From contig LNEE01000012.1 of assembly GCA_001464895.1 (NCBI GenBank), positions 52,032 through 116,031 on the forward strand: 64,000 bases of DNA, given 5' to 3'. How positions within the stretch are numbered: the first letter of the stretch is position 1; each line of letters opens with the position of its first letter. A model generated the notes under the pieces. That model had not been told where the DNA came from. It saw nothing but the letters and a program-made list of their open reading frames with translations, and did no database searches. The translations under genes and the position numbers were made by a program. Shown one piece after another: positions 30,632 through 41,810 of this stretch. Origin of the DNA: Betaproteobacteria bacterium Ga0077532 (GTDB lineage Bacteria > Pseudomonadota > Gammaproteobacteria > Burkholderiales > Ga0077523).

Positions 30632-31756
30632 ATGTTCGAACGCCCGAGCGGTGGCGACGACGCCATCGTCGTCAGCCTGATGAACGGCAAGCCCGACGCG
30701 GATGCGGCTGTAGCAGAGTTGCGCGAACTCGCCCGCAGTGCCGGTGTGCACTCCGTCGCAGAGATCTCCGGCCGATCCACGCAGCCCAACCCCGCGACTT
30801 TCGCCGGCAGTGGCAAGGTCACCGAGATCGCCGATGCGATCAAGGCAACGGGCGCCGAGTTGGTCATCTTCAATCACGATTTGTCCCCGGGGCAGCAACG
30901 CAACCTCGAGAAGGCGCTCGGGTGTCGTGTGCTCGATCGGACGACCCTCATCCTCGACATCTTTGCGCAGCGGGCCCAGAGCCACGAAGGCAAGTTGCAG
31001 GTGGAGTTGGCACAGCTCCAGCACCTGGCGACGCGCCTGGTCCGGGGCTGGACCCACCTGGAGAGGCAGAAGGGAGGGATCGGATTGCGCGGGCCCGGTG
31101 AAACCCAGCTAGAGACCGATCGACGGCTTCTCGCGAAGCGGGTGAAGTATCTGCAGGATCGCCTCGCGAAGCTCCGAAAGCAGCGCGACGTCCAGCGCCG
31201 GCAGCGCGACCGCAACGAAATTCCATCCGTATCGCTGGTGGGCTACACGAATGCGGGCAAGTCGACGCTCTTCAACGCCCTGACCCATACCGGAACCTAC
31301 GCGGCGGACCAGCTCTTCGCGACCCTGGACACGACGTCCAGGCGGGTGCACACGGGCCACGGGATGATCGTGCTGTCCGACACCGTCGGGTTCATCCGGC
31401 AACTTCCGCATACGCTCGTCGAGGCATTTCGCGCCACGCTCGACGAGACCGCGCGGGCCGATCTGCTGTTGCACGTCGTCGATGCGTCCAGCCCCGACCG
31501 CGACTCGCAGATTCGCGAAGTCGACAGCGTACTTGCGGAGATCGGCGCGAACGAAGTGCCGCAACTGAAGGTCTTCAACAAGCTGGATCTGACCGGGCTG
31601 TCTCCAGGGGTCGAGATGGGTGACTGTGATACCATCGCGGCCGTCCGCCTGAGCGCTGTGACAGGCGCAGGACTGGAGCATCTCAGGGCTGTTCTCGACC
31701 AGCTCGCCGCACCGTCGGGTGCGACACCCCCCGATGGTCGTTTGGAAGCGGCATGA
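30632..31756 (+). CDS. hflX: Ribosome-associated GTPase HflX
   Basis: A GTPase and helicase-like factor that splits stalled ribosomes. It has 374 residues. The N-terminal HflX domain contains FAGSGKVTEIADAIKATGA and the motif VLDRTTLILDIFAQRAQ. A coiled linker (LETDRRLLAKRVKYLQDRL) leads to the G domain, with P-loop GYTNAGKSTLFNAL, G3 DTVGFI and G4 NKLD. An in-frame stop just upstream (TAG at 30627) fixes the start near 30632. The gap from hfq is 127 bp. Confidence 0.95.
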   Translation: MFERPSGGDDAIVVSLMNGKPDADAAVAELRELARSAGVHSVAEISGRSTQPNPATFAGSGKVTEIADAIKATGAELVIFNHDLSPGQQRNLEKALGCRVLDRTTLILDIFAQRAQSHEGKLQVELAQLQHLATRLVRGWTHLERQKGGIGLRGPGETQLETDRRLLAKRVKYLQDRLAKLRKQRDVQRRQRDRNEIPSVSLVGYTNAGKSTLFNALTHTGTYAADQLFATLDTTSRRVHTGHGMIVLSDTVGFIRQLPHTLVEAFRATLDETARADLLLHVVDASSPDRDSQIREVDSVLAEIGANEVPQLKVFNKLDLTGLSPGVEMGDCDTIAAVRLSAVTGAGLEHLRAVLDQLAAPSGATPPDGRLEAA

Positions 31757-31846
31757 CCGGATTCTTCGACGTGTTTTCGAATTCTCCGAGCAGCATCCGC
31801 AACGCAAGGCGACCGGAATGGCAGCAAACCAAAGGAAAGGTAGCGA

Positions 31847-33028
31847 ATGGCACTGAATGATCCCCAATGGGGCAGGCGCCGTGGGGAAGGACCGCCCGAT
31901 CTCGACGAGATCTGGAACCGGTTCAACCAAAAGCTCGCGGCACTCTTCGGAGGCAAGCGGCCAGGGGGCGGCGGCCCACAGGATGGTGGGAGGCAACTCG
32001 GCGGCGGTGCCGGGATACTCGCGGCCCTGGTGGTCCTGGTCTGGCTGGCAAGCGGTTTCTACATCGTCGACGCCGGGCAGAAGGGCGTCGTCACTCGCTT
32101 CGGCAAGTTCGTCGAGACAACCGATCCCGGGCCGCGCTGGCATCTGCCTTACCCCATCGAGGCCGCCGAAGTCGTGAACGTGTCCGGCGTGCAGACGGTC
32201 GAGGTGGGGTATCGGAACGACGTGCGGAGCAAGGTTCCCAAGGAATCCCTGATGCTGACCGACGACGAGAACATCGTCGATCTGCAGTTCGCCGTTCAGT
32301 ACGTTCTCAAGGACCCGACGGAGTACCTCTTCAACAACCGCTATCCGAATGAAGCGGTGAAGCAATCCGCCGAGGCTGCCATTCGCGAGATCGTCGGCAA
32401 GTCGAAGATGGACTTCGTGCTCTACGAGGGGCGCGAACAGATCGCCATCGATGCGCGCAAGCTGATGCAGGCCATCCTCGATCGGTACAAGACGGGAGTG
32501 AGCATCAGTCAGGTGACGATGCAGAACGCGCAGCCGCCTGAGCAGGTCCAGGCAGCGTTCGCCGACGCGGTGAAGGCAAACCAGGATCGCGAACGTCAGA
32601 AGAATGAAGGTGAGGGATACGCGAACGACATCGTGCCGAAGGCGCGCGGCACCGCGGCGCGGCTCATGCAGGAATCGGAAGCGTACAAGCAACGTGTGAT
32701 CGAGAACGCCCGAGGCGAGGCTGCACGTTTCAGCGAGGTGCTCGCCGAGTATCGGAAGGCGCCTGGCGTGACACGGGAACGTCTCTACCTCGACGCGATG
32801 CAGCAGGTGATGTCTTCATCGAGCAAGGTGCTGATCGACCAGAAGTCCGGAAGCAACCTTCTCTATCTGCCGCTCGACAAGATCATGCAGATGAGTGGTG
32901 CCGACGCTGCGTCTGCCAAGACACCACAGGCGGTCGAGTCCGTTCCTGTAGCCCCGCCCACACAACCGGAAGCCGCCGGGGTCAGATCGAGGGAGTCGTT
33001 CCGCGGTCGGGAACGGGAGGCCCGCTGA
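31847..33028 (+). CDS. hflK: FtsH protease activity modulator HflK
   Basis: A membrane-anchored SPFH (band 7) protein that forms a large periplasmic cage with HflC around FtsH. It has 393 residues. The N-terminus is Gly/Arg/Pro-rich and cytoplasmic (WGRRRGEGPPDLDEIWNRF). One membrane helix follows (GILAALVVLVWLASGFYIVD), then the SPFH domain (GVVTRFGKFVETTDPGPRWHLPYP) and a helical C-terminus. It ends 2 bp before hflC. Confidence 0.96.
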   Translation: MALNDPQWGRRRGEGPPDLDEIWNRFNQKLAALFGGKRPGGGGPQDGGRQLGGGAGILAALVVLVWLASGFYIVDAGQKGVVTRFGKFVETTDPGPRWHLPYPIEAAEVVNVSGVQTVEVGYRNDVRSKVPKESLMLTDDENIVDLQFAVQYVLKDPTEYLFNNRYPNEAVKQSAEAAIREIVGKSKMDFVLYEGREQIAIDARKLMQAILDRYKTGVSISQVTMQNAQPPEQVQAAFADAVKANQDRERQKNEGEGYANDIVPKARGTAARLMQESEAYKQRVIENARGEAARFSEVLAEYRKAPGVTRERLYLDAMQQVMSSSSKVLIDQKSGSNLLYLPLDKIMQMSGADAASAKTPQAVESVPVAPPTQPEAAGVRSRESFRGREREAR

Positions 33029-33030
33029 AC

Positions 33031-33912
33031 ATGAACAAACATCTCGGAACTGTATTGCTGGTGGCGATTGCCGGGCTGATCCTGATCAGCGTCTCGATCT
33101 TCACCGTCGACGAGCGCCAGAGCGCCATCGTGTTTCGCCTCGGTGAGATCGTGGCCAGCCACGACAAGCCCGGCCTGTATTTCAAGCTCCCGATCGTCGA
33201 CCGCGTGCGCCATTTCGATGCGCGGATCCTGACGATCGACACCGATGACCCTGACCTCTTCCTGACGTCCGAAAAGAAGAACGTCCTGGTCGACTCGTTC
33301 GTGAAGTGGCGGATCATCGACGTGAGGCAGTATTACGTCAGTGTGCAGGGTGACGAGGCGCGGGCTGCGATCCGCCTCACGCAGACAGTGAACGACACGC
33401 TGCGAGCAGAGTTCGGCAAGCGGACCATCCATGACGTCGTCTCTGGCGAGCGCGAGGACATCATGAACGTGATGCGCGAAAAGGCCGACGGCGATGCCCG
33501 CAAGATCGGTGTCCAGGTGATCGACGTGCGGTTGAAGCGCGTTGACCTGCCGCAGGAGGTGAGCGATTCCGTGTACGGGCGCATGCAGGCCGAGCGGACC
33601 CGCGTGGCAAAGCAGCTGCGATCCCTCGGTACCGAAGAATCCGAGAAGATTCGCGCCGACGCCGACCGGCAGCGAGAGGTTCTCATCGCCGAGGCCTATC
33701 GTGATGCCCAGAAGATCAAGGGTGAGGGCGATGCGAAAGCTTCGGCCATCTATGCGAGCGCTTTCCAGGCCGATCCCGAATTCTTTGCCTTCTATCGAAG
33801 CCTGGAGGCCTATCGCCAGAGCTTCAAGAACAAGGGTGATGTGCTCATCCTCGATCCGAGCAGCGATTTCTTCAAGTACATGAAGGGTTCCGGTGGCGGC
33901 GGTCGCCGCTGA
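33031..33912 (+). CDS. hflC: Protease modulator HflC
   Basis: Partner of HflK in the FtsH-HflKC complex. It has 293 residues. The N-terminal membrane anchor (LLVAIAGLILISVSIFTVD) is followed by an SPFH domain (SAIVFRLGEIVASHDKPGLYFKLP) and helical segments. The C-terminal motif FFAFYRSLEAYRQSF plus DPSSDFFKYMK is typical of the family. The two genes are almost contiguous and probably co-translated. Confidence 0.96.
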   Translation: MNKHLGTVLLVAIAGLILISVSIFTVDERQSAIVFRLGEIVASHDKPGLYFKLPIVDRVRHFDARILTIDTDDPDLFLTSEKKNVLVDSFVKWRIIDVRQYYVSVQGDEARAAIRLTQTVNDTLRAEFGKRTIHDVVSGEREDIMNVMREKADGDARKIGVQVIDVRLKRVDLPQEVSDSVYGRMQAERTRVAKQLRSLGTEESEKIRADADRQREVLIAEAYRDAQKIKGEGDAKASAIYASAFQADPEFFAFYRSLEAYRQSFKNKGDVLILDPSSDFFKYMKGSGGGGRR

Positions 33913-33946
33913 GTTCGTCCGCTCCAGGCCTGTCGGGAGGAGGCGC

Positions 33947-34135
33947 TTGTCCGAGACGATCATGACTGCCTTCGCGCTGATGCTGATCCTGGAAGGGCTG
34001 ATGCCCTTCCTCGGACCGCAGGCCTGGCGCAGCACCTTTCGCCGACTCATCGAGTTCTCCGACGGTCAGCTTCGGTTCATCGGGCTGTCGTCCATGCTGA
34101 TCGGGTTGCTGTTGATCGCGCTGATGCGCGGCTGA
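33947..34135 (+). CDS. DUF2065 family small membrane protein (TTG start)
   Basis: A 62-residue protein with two predicted membrane helices (about residues 4-24 and 43-60). The loop GPQAWRSTFRRLIEF is typical of DUF2065. The start is set at TTG 33947 for two reasons. GGAGGAGG at 33936-33943 lies just upstream and is 18 nt from the next ATG (33962), which is too far. Also, the N-terminus from TTG (MSETIMTAFALMLILEGL) aligns with the usual start of the family. It sits between hflC and hisZ, its normal place. Function is unknown. Confidence 0.85.
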   Translation: MSETIMTAFALMLILEGLMPFLGPQAWRSTFRRLIEFSDGQLRFIGLSSMLIGLLLIALMRG

Positions 34136-34158
34136 CGCTGCCCGCCCCTGACAACATA

Positions 34159-36671
<2,513 letters not shown>

Positions 36672-37005
36672 ACGTGACACCATCGTCGACGCAAGGTCTC
36701 CAAGGGCAGATTGCGTCGGCGAAGATTCATGGGTGACTTCAACGCGACGAAGCGAAGCGGGGCGTTGTTACATGCGGCGTGCCGGATGCGCAGTTACCGA
36801 TGTTCGGGCCAGTCGTTGTCGCACCCGTTGTTACTCCCCCGTTCGCTCAGAAGCGGTTGTGCCATCCAGGCACTTTCATCTGGGACGTACAACCAACAGG
36901 CGGTACAACCAACCCGGAAGTACAAACAAAAAAGGACTTTCGAATGAAAGTCCTTGGATGCGCTGCTTGATTTCGATGCCTGTTTTCGATGCATCATTCC
37001 GTTGC
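36672..37005. other. Intergenic region between purA and tRNA-Leu
   Basis: About 330 bp of lower GC than the surroundings, with no credible gene. It holds a 7-bp inverted repeat GACGCAA/TTGCGTC (36688-36694 and 36711-36717, no T-run). It also has an iterated motif, GTACAACCAAC at 36887 and 36903 and GTACAAAC at 36920, and the tRNA terminator at 36925-36955. No integrase, IS or tRNA fragment was seen. Confidence 0.6.
36925..36955 (-). terminator. Rho-independent terminator of tRNA-Leu
   Basis: A perfect 10-bp stem AAGGACTTTC/GAAAGTCCTT (36932-36941 with 36946-36955) has a 4-nt loop. On the minus strand it is followed by a T-rich run (complement of 36925-36932). It lies about 50 nt downstream of the tRNA 3' end. 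Confidence 0.88.
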
Positions 37006-37092
37006 TGGTGCCGAGAAGAGGACTCGAACCTCCACAGGGTTGCCCCCGCCAGGACCTGAACCTGGTGCGTCTACCAATTCCGCCATCTCGGC
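37006..37092 (-). tRNA. tRNA-Leu (anticodon CAG)
   Basis: The minus strand folds as a class II tRNA. The acceptor GCCGAGA pairs with TTCTCGGC, and the D-arm carries GGTAGACGC. The anticodon stem is CCAGG/CCTGG with loop TTCAGGT (anticodon CAG). A long variable arm (GGCGGGGGCAACCCTGT) and the T-arm GGTTCGAGTCC follow. The CCA end is encoded (37006-37008). It reads CUG codons. It lies opposite to the flanking purA and rnr genes and has its own terminator. Confidence 0.96.
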
Positions 37093-37158
37093 CAGCGGGG
37101 GCAGAATTTATCTGCAAAGCCGCGCTACTGTCAAACCAAAACTGCAGGAAAACGAACA

Positions 37159-39378
37159 ATGGCGCGAGCCACAGACAAGTCAGTGAAATCGGCCGGCACC
37201 AAGCCAGCCAAGCGCACCAAGGCGCTGCGGTATTCCGATCCGCACCTCGAGCGCGAGCGCGAGAAGTACGAGAACCCGTTGCCGTCGCGCGAGTTCATCC
37301 TACAGGTGTTGGCAGATGCCGGTCAGCCGTTGTCGCCCGCGGCGCTTGGCGACATGCTTGGCATCTTCGACGAGGAGGGCGATGCGTTCTCGCGGCGACT
37401 CCAGGCGATGGGTCGCGAAGGCCAGGTGATGATCAACCGCAAGGGCGCCCTGTGCGTCGCGGAAAAGCTCGAACTGGTCGCCGGTTCCGTACAGGGTCAT
37501 CCGGAGGGCTACGGCTTCTTCGTGCCCGACGGTGAAGGTGAGGACATGTTCCTCTCGCCGGGCGAGATGTCGAAGGTCATGCACGGCGACCGCGTCATGG
37601 CGCGCCAGGTGGGCATCGATCGCCGCGGACGTGCGGAAGGCGCGGTGGTTGAGATCCTCGAGCGACGCACCCAGGAACTCGTCGGGCGCTTCGTCCTCGA
37701 GCACGGTATCGCACTCGTCTCGGCATCCGATCGGCGCGTCTCCCACGACATCCTGATTCCCGCCGAGGGCCGTGGCGACGCGAAGCCCGGGCAGATCGTC
37801 GTCGTGCGCCTTGTGCAGCAACCGTCCCGCAACGTGGCACCCATCGGGCATGTCATCGAAGTTCTCGGCGACTCGACCGACCCCGGGATGGAGATCGAGA
37901 TCGCGGTGCGCAAGCACCAGATGCCCCACGTGTTCTCCGCCGCGGCGCTGGCACAGGCCGAGGGCATCGGAGACGTCGTCGGCAAGCGCGACATCCGCGG
38001 CCGCGTGAATCTGCGCGAACTGCCGCTCGTCACCATCGACGGCGAGACCGCGCGGGACTTCGACGATGCGGTGTACTGCGAGGTCCAGGGGAAGGGATTC
38101 AAGCTCTACGTCGCGATCGCGGACGTCAGCCACTACGTTCGTCCCGGCGACGCCCTCGATGTCGAGGCCGAGGAGCGTGGCAACTCGGTCTATTTCCCGC
38201 GCCGCGTGATTCCGATGCTGCCCGAGGCGTTGTCGAACGGCATCTGCTCGCTCAACCCCGCTGTTGACCGGCTGTGCATGGTCTGCGAGATGGACATCGG
38301 TCCGAAGGGCGACATCGTCAAGTACGCCTTTCATCCTGCAGTGATGCATTCGAAGGCGCGCCTCACGTACAACCAGGTGTGGGCCGCGTTGAGCGACCCG
38401 GCCTCCGACGCCGCGAAGCAACTGGCGCAGCTGCTTCCGCATCTGCAGGCGCTCGAACGGCTTTTCCATGTGCTGCTGAAGGCGCGTGAGCGGCGCGGTG
38501 CGATCGACTTCGAGACGATCGAAACGCGCATGGAGTTCGGCGACGACGGAAAGATCAAGGACATCCTCCGCGTCGAGCGCAACAACGCGCACCGGATCAT
38601 CGAGGAGTGCATGCTCGCCGCGAACGTGTGCGCCTCGGACTTCCTGCAGGGTCACGAACACCCGGCGCTGTACCGGGTGCACGAAGGCCCCACGGAGGAA
38701 AAGCTCACGCGGCTGCGCGAGTTCCTGGCGGAGTTCGGTCTGCAACTCGGTGGCGGTGACGAGCCGCACGCGAAGGACTACGCGAAGCTCCTCGCGTCCC
38801 TCGCGGGGCGGCCCGATCGCGAACTGCTGCAGACCGTGATGCTGCGATCCCTGCAGCAGGCGCAGTACAGCCCCGAACCCAAGGGACACTTCGGACTGGC
38901 GTACGAGTCGTATACGCACTTCACGTCGCCGATCCGTCGCTATCCGGACCTCGTCGTGCATCGTGCCATCCGCGCCGTGCTCGCGGGCGATCGACTCCGC
39001 TCCCGGGATCTCGTCGAGCTCGGCCGCCACTGCTCGCAGACCGAGCGCCGCGCCGACGAGGCTTCGCGCGACGTCGAATCGTGGCTGAAGTGCTACTACA
39101 TGCGCGACCGCGTGAACGAGGTGTTCGACGGCACCGTGAGCGGTGTGGCGTCCTTCGGCATCTTCGTCGCGCTCGACGCCGTCTACGTCGAAGGGATGGT
39201 GCACGTGTCCGAACTTGGCGAGGACTACTTCAAGTTCGATGCGGCCCGTCACCAGATGCTCGGCGAGCGCACGGCCAAGCGGTACCGGCTGGGCGATCGT
39301 CTCCGCGTGAAGCTGGTGCGTGTCGATCTCGAACGCTCGCGCCTCGACTTCGTCCCGGTGGACGGCCGCGACCGATGA
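37159..39378 (+). CDS. rnr: Ribonuclease R
   Basis: A processive 3'-5' exoribonuclease that degrades structured RNA. It has 739 residues, in the order HTH domain (SREFILQVLADAGQPLSPAALGDML), two cold-shock domains, RNB catalytic domain and S1 domain. The RNB domain shows the metal-binding motif TIDGETARDFDDAVYCE, and the S1 domain contains GTVSGVASFGIFVALDAVYVEGMVH. The protein stops soon after S1. The long Lys-rich tail of the E. coli enzyme is missing, but the N-terminus is basic. It overlaps rlmB by ATGA. Confidence 0.96.
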   Translation: MARATDKSVKSAGTKPAKRTKALRYSDPHLEREREKYENPLPSREFILQVLADAGQPLSPAALGDMLGIFDEEGDAFSRRLQAMGREGQVMINRKGALCVAEKLELVAGSVQGHPEGYGFFVPDGEGEDMFLSPGEMSKVMHGDRVMARQVGIDRRGRAEGAVVEILERRTQELVGRFVLEHGIALVSASDRRVSHDILIPAEGRGDAKPGQIVVVRLVQQPSRNVAPIGHVIEVLGDSTDPGMEIEIAVRKHQMPHVFSAAALAQAEGIGDVVGKRDIRGRVNLRELPLVTIDGETARDFDDAVYCEVQGKGFKLYVAIADVSHYVRPGDALDVEAEERGNSVYFPRRVIPMLPEALSNGICSLNPAVDRLCMVCEMDIGPKGDIVKYAFHPAVMHSKARLTYNQVWAALSDPASDAAKQLAQLLPHLQALERLFHVLLKARERRGAIDFETIETRMEFGDDGKIKDILRVERNNAHRIIEECMLAANVCASDFLQGHEHPALYRVHEGPTEEKLTRLREFLAEFGLQLGGGDEPHAKDYAKLLASLAGRPDRELLQTVMLRSLQQAQYSPEPKGHFGLAYESYTHFTSPIRRYPDLVVHRAIRAVLAGDRLRSRDLVELGRHCSQTERRADEASRDVESWLKCYYMRDRVNEVFDGTVSGVASFGIFVALDAVYVEGMVHVSELGEDYFKFDAARHQMLGERTAKRYRLGDRLRVKLVRVDLERSRLDFVPVDGRDR

Positions 39379-40214
39379 GTCGGCGCGATGGTGGCCGGCG
39401 CGACACCCGCGGCGGACCGAGATCATCCGGACAATCGATCCCCGTGGCGTCCGGCGCCCCGAGGCTCGTCTACGGATTTCACGCCGTGGGCGCCCGACTG
39501 CGACAGCGGCCCGAGTCCATCCTCGAACTGTTCGCTGCTTCGGCGCGGCGCGATCCGCGCATGCAGTCGCTGCTCGATGTCGCGGCCCGTCAGGGGGTGC
39601 GTGTCTCCGATGTGTCCCCCGAGCGGCTCGACGGCATGCTCCCCGGTATCCGCCATCAGGGCGTTGCCTGCTCGGTCGACGCCAGCGAGCGGGCCCTCGA
39701 CCTCGACGACGTGCTCGACAGCGTGGAGGGTGACCCGCTGCTGCTCGTGCTGGACGGCGTCCAGGACCCCCACAACCTCGGCGCCTGCCTGCGTTCTGCG
39801 GACGCCATGGGCGCGCATGCAGTCGTGGCACCGAAGGACCGCGCAGTGGGCATGACGCCGGTCGTCGAGAAGGTTGCGAGCGGTGCTGCGGAAACGACAC
39901 CCTATGTGATGGTCACGAATCTCGCGCGCACGCTCGTCGAACTGCAGGAGCGTGGTCTCTATGTGGTGGGCCTGGCCGGTGAGGCCGACACCGATCTGCA
40001 TGCGGCACCGTTGAGCGGGCCCCTCGCACTCGTGCTCGGCGCGGAGGGCGATGGCCTTCGACGACTCACGCGGGAGCGGTGCGATGCGCTGGTCCGCGTC
40101 CCGATGTCCGGCTCGGTCGAAAGCCTCAATGTGTCGGTCACCGCGGGCATCTGCCTGTACGAGGCGGCACGGCAGCGGCGGGCTGCAAGCGCGAAAAATC
40201 CCAAAAAGACTTGA
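39375..40214 (+). CDS. rlmB: 23S rRNA (guanosine(2251)-2'-O)-methyltransferase RlmB
   Basis: A SPOUT-class methyltransferase of 279 residues. The N-terminal substrate-binding domain begins RLVYGFHAVGARLRQRPESI. The C-terminal knotted domain contains LVLDGVQDPHNLGACLRSADAMGAHAV, LVLGAEGDGLRRLTRERCD and SGSVESLNVSVTAGICLYE, the three SpoU motifs. A basic extension of about 28 residues precedes the first domain. It follows rnr with a 4-bp overlap, and a promoter for the ribosomal operon starts at its stop codon. Confidence 0.95.
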   Translation: MSRRDGGRRDTRGGPRSSGQSIPVASGAPRLVYGFHAVGARLRQRPESILELFAASARRDPRMQSLLDVAARQGVRVSDVSPERLDGMLPGIRHQGVACSVDASERALDLDDVLDSVEGDPLLLVLDGVQDPHNLGACLRSADAMGAHAVVAPKDRAVGMTPVVEKVASGAAETTPYVMVTNLARTLVELQERGLYVVGLAGEADTDLHAAPLSGPLALVLGAEGDGLRRLTRERCDALVRVPMSGSVESLNVSVTAGICLYEAARQRRAASAKNPKKT

Positions 40215-40238
40215 TCGACAACGCGTTACTTCTATAAT
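40211..40238 (+). promoter_or_regulatory. Promoter of the rpsF-priB-rpsR-rplI operon
   Basis: TTGATC at 40211-40216, a 16-bp spacer and a perfect TATAAT at 40233-40238. The -35 box overlaps the rlmB stop codon. The predicted leader is about 60 nt, suiting a ribosomal protein operon. Confidence 0.65.
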
Positions 40239-40255
40239 GCGCGGTTGGTTTCCTT

Positions 40256-40284
40256 GCTCTACCGGTACGCCCATGCCGGAGGGC
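40256..40284 (+). promoter_or_regulatory. Candidate S6:S18 autoregulatory leader hairpin
   Basis: In the rpsF leader, GCTC (40256-40259) can pair with GGGC (40281-40284) and CCGG (40262-40265) with CCGG (40276-40279). They enclose an asymmetric internal loop and a 10-nt apical loop. Known S6:S18 leaders are hairpins with CCG elements at this position. The fit here is by eye only. Confidence 0.35.
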
Positions 40285-40304
40285 TTCATCCACAAGGAGA
40301 GTTC

Positions 40305-40697
40305 ATGAGGCACTACGAGATTGTTTTCATCGTGCACCCCGATCAGAGCGAGCAAGTGCCCGCCATGATCGAGCGGTACCGCACCATGGTGACCGCCAAG
40401 AACGGCGCGATCCACCGTCTGGAAGACTGGGGCCGCCGGCAGTTGGCGTACCCGATCCAGAAGATCCACAAGGCGCACTACGTTCTGATGAACATCGAGT
40501 GCGATCAGGAAGTCCTCGACGAGCTCGAGCACGCCTTCCGCTTCAACGACGCCGTCCTCCGACACCTCACCATCAGCCGTCCCGGTCCTGACACCGCGCC
40601 GTCGCCGATGATGAAGGAAGAGAAGTCCAAGTCGCTCACGCCGCAGTCCGAGGGCGAAGGCGAGGCCAAGCCGGCCGCTCCGGCAGCGGCGGCCTGA
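40305..40697 (+). CDS. rpsF: 30S ribosomal protein S6
   Basis: A small-subunit protein that pairs with S18 on the platform. It has 130 residues. The core is standard ([44 protein letters not shown]). The C-terminus is extended by about 30 residues rich in Glu, Lys, Ala and Pro, a common feature of proteobacterial S6. The ribosome binding site AGGAGAG precedes the ATG at 40305. A strong promoter and a possible S6:S18-binding leader lie upstream. Confidence 0.97.
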   Translation: MRHYEIVFIVHPDQSEQVPAMIERYRTMVTAKNGAIHRLEDWGRRQLAYPIQKIHKAHYVLMNIECDQEVLDELEHAFRFNDAVLRHLTISRPGPDTAPSPMMKEEKSKSLTPQSEGEGEAKPAAPAAAA

Positions 40698-40705
40698 CGG
40701 ACCCG

Positions 40706-41002
40706 TTGGCAGACAACCGGGTCAGGCTCACCGGTCACATCGAGACGATCGACGCGCGGCGGGTCTCCCCCGCGGGCGTTCCCTCGGTGCGTTTCACCCT
40801 CCGGCATCGGTCCACGCAGACCGAGGCTGGGCACCCCAGGCAGGTGGACTTCGTGTTCCGGGTGGCGGTGATAGGTGAGCTCGCCGAGGTGGCGGCCAGC
40901 ATGGAGGCCGGCGCCGACGTCAGCGTGGAAGGTTTCCTCGCACAGTCGAGCAGCCGGAGCAGCTGGCCCGCATTGCACGCAACGGATCTCAGACGGATCT
41001 AG
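40706..41002 (+). CDS. priB: Primosomal replication protein N (PriB)
   Basis: An OB-fold single-stranded-DNA-binding protein of the replication restart primosome. It has 98 residues. The N-terminus ADNRVRLTGHIETIDARRVSPAGVP and the central HRSTQTEAGHPRQVDF resemble PriB. The start is TTG at 40706, only 8 bp after rpsF. The position between rpsF and rpsR is diagnostic for priB. Confidence 0.93.
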   Translation: MADNRVRLTGHIETIDARRVSPAGVPSVRFTLRHRSTQTEAGHPRQVDFVFRVAVIGELAEVAASMEAGADVSVEGFLAQSSSRSSWPALHATDLRRI

Positions 41003-41029
41003 AGAACCCAGGAAAGAAGGAATACCGAC

Positions 41030-41320
41030 ATGGCATTCGGAAATCGTGGCAAGAATGGCAAGGATCGCAAGAAGGACGACAAGGCCTCGCGTCCGCTGTT
41101 CAAGCGTCGCAAGTTCTGCCGGTTCACGGCGGAGAAGATCGCGGAAGTCGACTACAAGGACGTCGAGATCCTGAAGGACTTCATCAACGAGAACGGAAAG
41201 ATCATCCCGGCCCGCATCACCGGCACGAAGGCGCACTACCAGCGCCAGCTGTCGGCGGCCGTGAAGCGCGCGCGCTTTCTCGCGCTTCTTCCGTACACCG
41301 ACCTGCATTCCGGGAGGTAA
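41030..41320 (+). CDS. rpsR: 30S ribosomal protein S18
   Basis: An S6 partner with 96 residues. The core is [54 protein letters not shown], described here by its ends. The N-terminus is extended by about 20 residues rich in Lys, Asp, Gly and Asn ([17 protein letters not shown]). A good ribosome binding site (GGAAAGAAGGA) precedes the ATG. Confidence 0.97.
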   Translation: MAFGNRGKNGKDRKKDDKASRPLFKRRKFCRFTAEKIAEVDYKDVEILKDFINENGKIIPARITGTKAHYQRQLSAAVKRARFLALLPYTDLHSGR

Positions 41321-41326
41321 TTCGAC

Positions 41327-41776
41327 ATGCAGATCATCCTCCTCGAGAAGGTCGTCAATCTGGGGCAGCTGGGCGATGTCGTGAAGGTCAAGGACGGCTA
41401 CGCTCGCAACTACCTCATCCCGCAGGGCAAGGCGAAGCGCGCGAACGAAGCCAATCTGGCCGAGTTTCAGGCGAAGCGCGCCGAGCTCGAAAAGGCGCAG
41501 GCCGCAGCGCTCGCCGCAGCGACCGATGCCGCTGCGCGAATCGAAGGTCTCACGATCCAGATCGCGCAGAAGGCCGGTGTCGACGGACGTCTGTTCGGTT
41601 CGGTCACGAACCACGACATCGCCGAAGCCCTTCAGGCGCAGGGCTTCACGCTGGAAAAGGGTGCCGTGCGCATGCCCGATGGTCCGCTCAAGATGGTCGG
41701 CGATCACAGCCTCACGGTGGTGTTGCACACCGATGTGACCGCAACGATCACGGTGTCGGTGCTCGGCGAGCACTGA
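41327..41776 (+). CDS. rplI: 50S ribosomal protein L9
   Basis: A large-subunit protein of 149 residues. The N-terminal rRNA-binding domain ([32 protein letters not shown]) is joined by the long central helix to the C-terminal domain ([21 protein letters not shown]). It is the last gene of the S6 operon and is followed by a strong terminator. Confidence 0.97.
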   Translation: MQIILLEKVVNLGQLGDVVKVKDGYARNYLIPQGKAKRANEANLAEFQAKRAELEKAQAAALAAATDAAARIEGLTIQIAQKAGVDGRLFGSVTNHDIAEALQAQGFTLEKGAVRMPDGPLKMVGDHSLTVVLHTDVTATITVSVLGEH

Positions 41777-41810
41777 TCCCGCGGCCTCCTGTGGTCTGGG
41801 GGCCTGAAGA

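Noticed and set aside
36688..36717. Terminator after purA
   Set aside because: The GACGCAA/TTGCGTC repeat has a 16-nt loop and no T-run, so it is not a convincing intrinsic terminator.
36733..37059. Small plus-strand gene across the intergenic region and tRNA-Leu
   Set aside because: The frame reads through the tRNA antisense and its terminator and has no ribosome binding site or conserved sequence.
36672..37092. Integration site of a genomic island at tRNA-Leu
   Set aside because: No integrase, no duplicated tRNA 3' end and no foreign genes. The flanks are the ordinary purA and rnr genes.
37300..39900. An 866-codon open frame on the minus strand
   Set aside because: Antisense to rnr and rlmB, with no recognisable domain.
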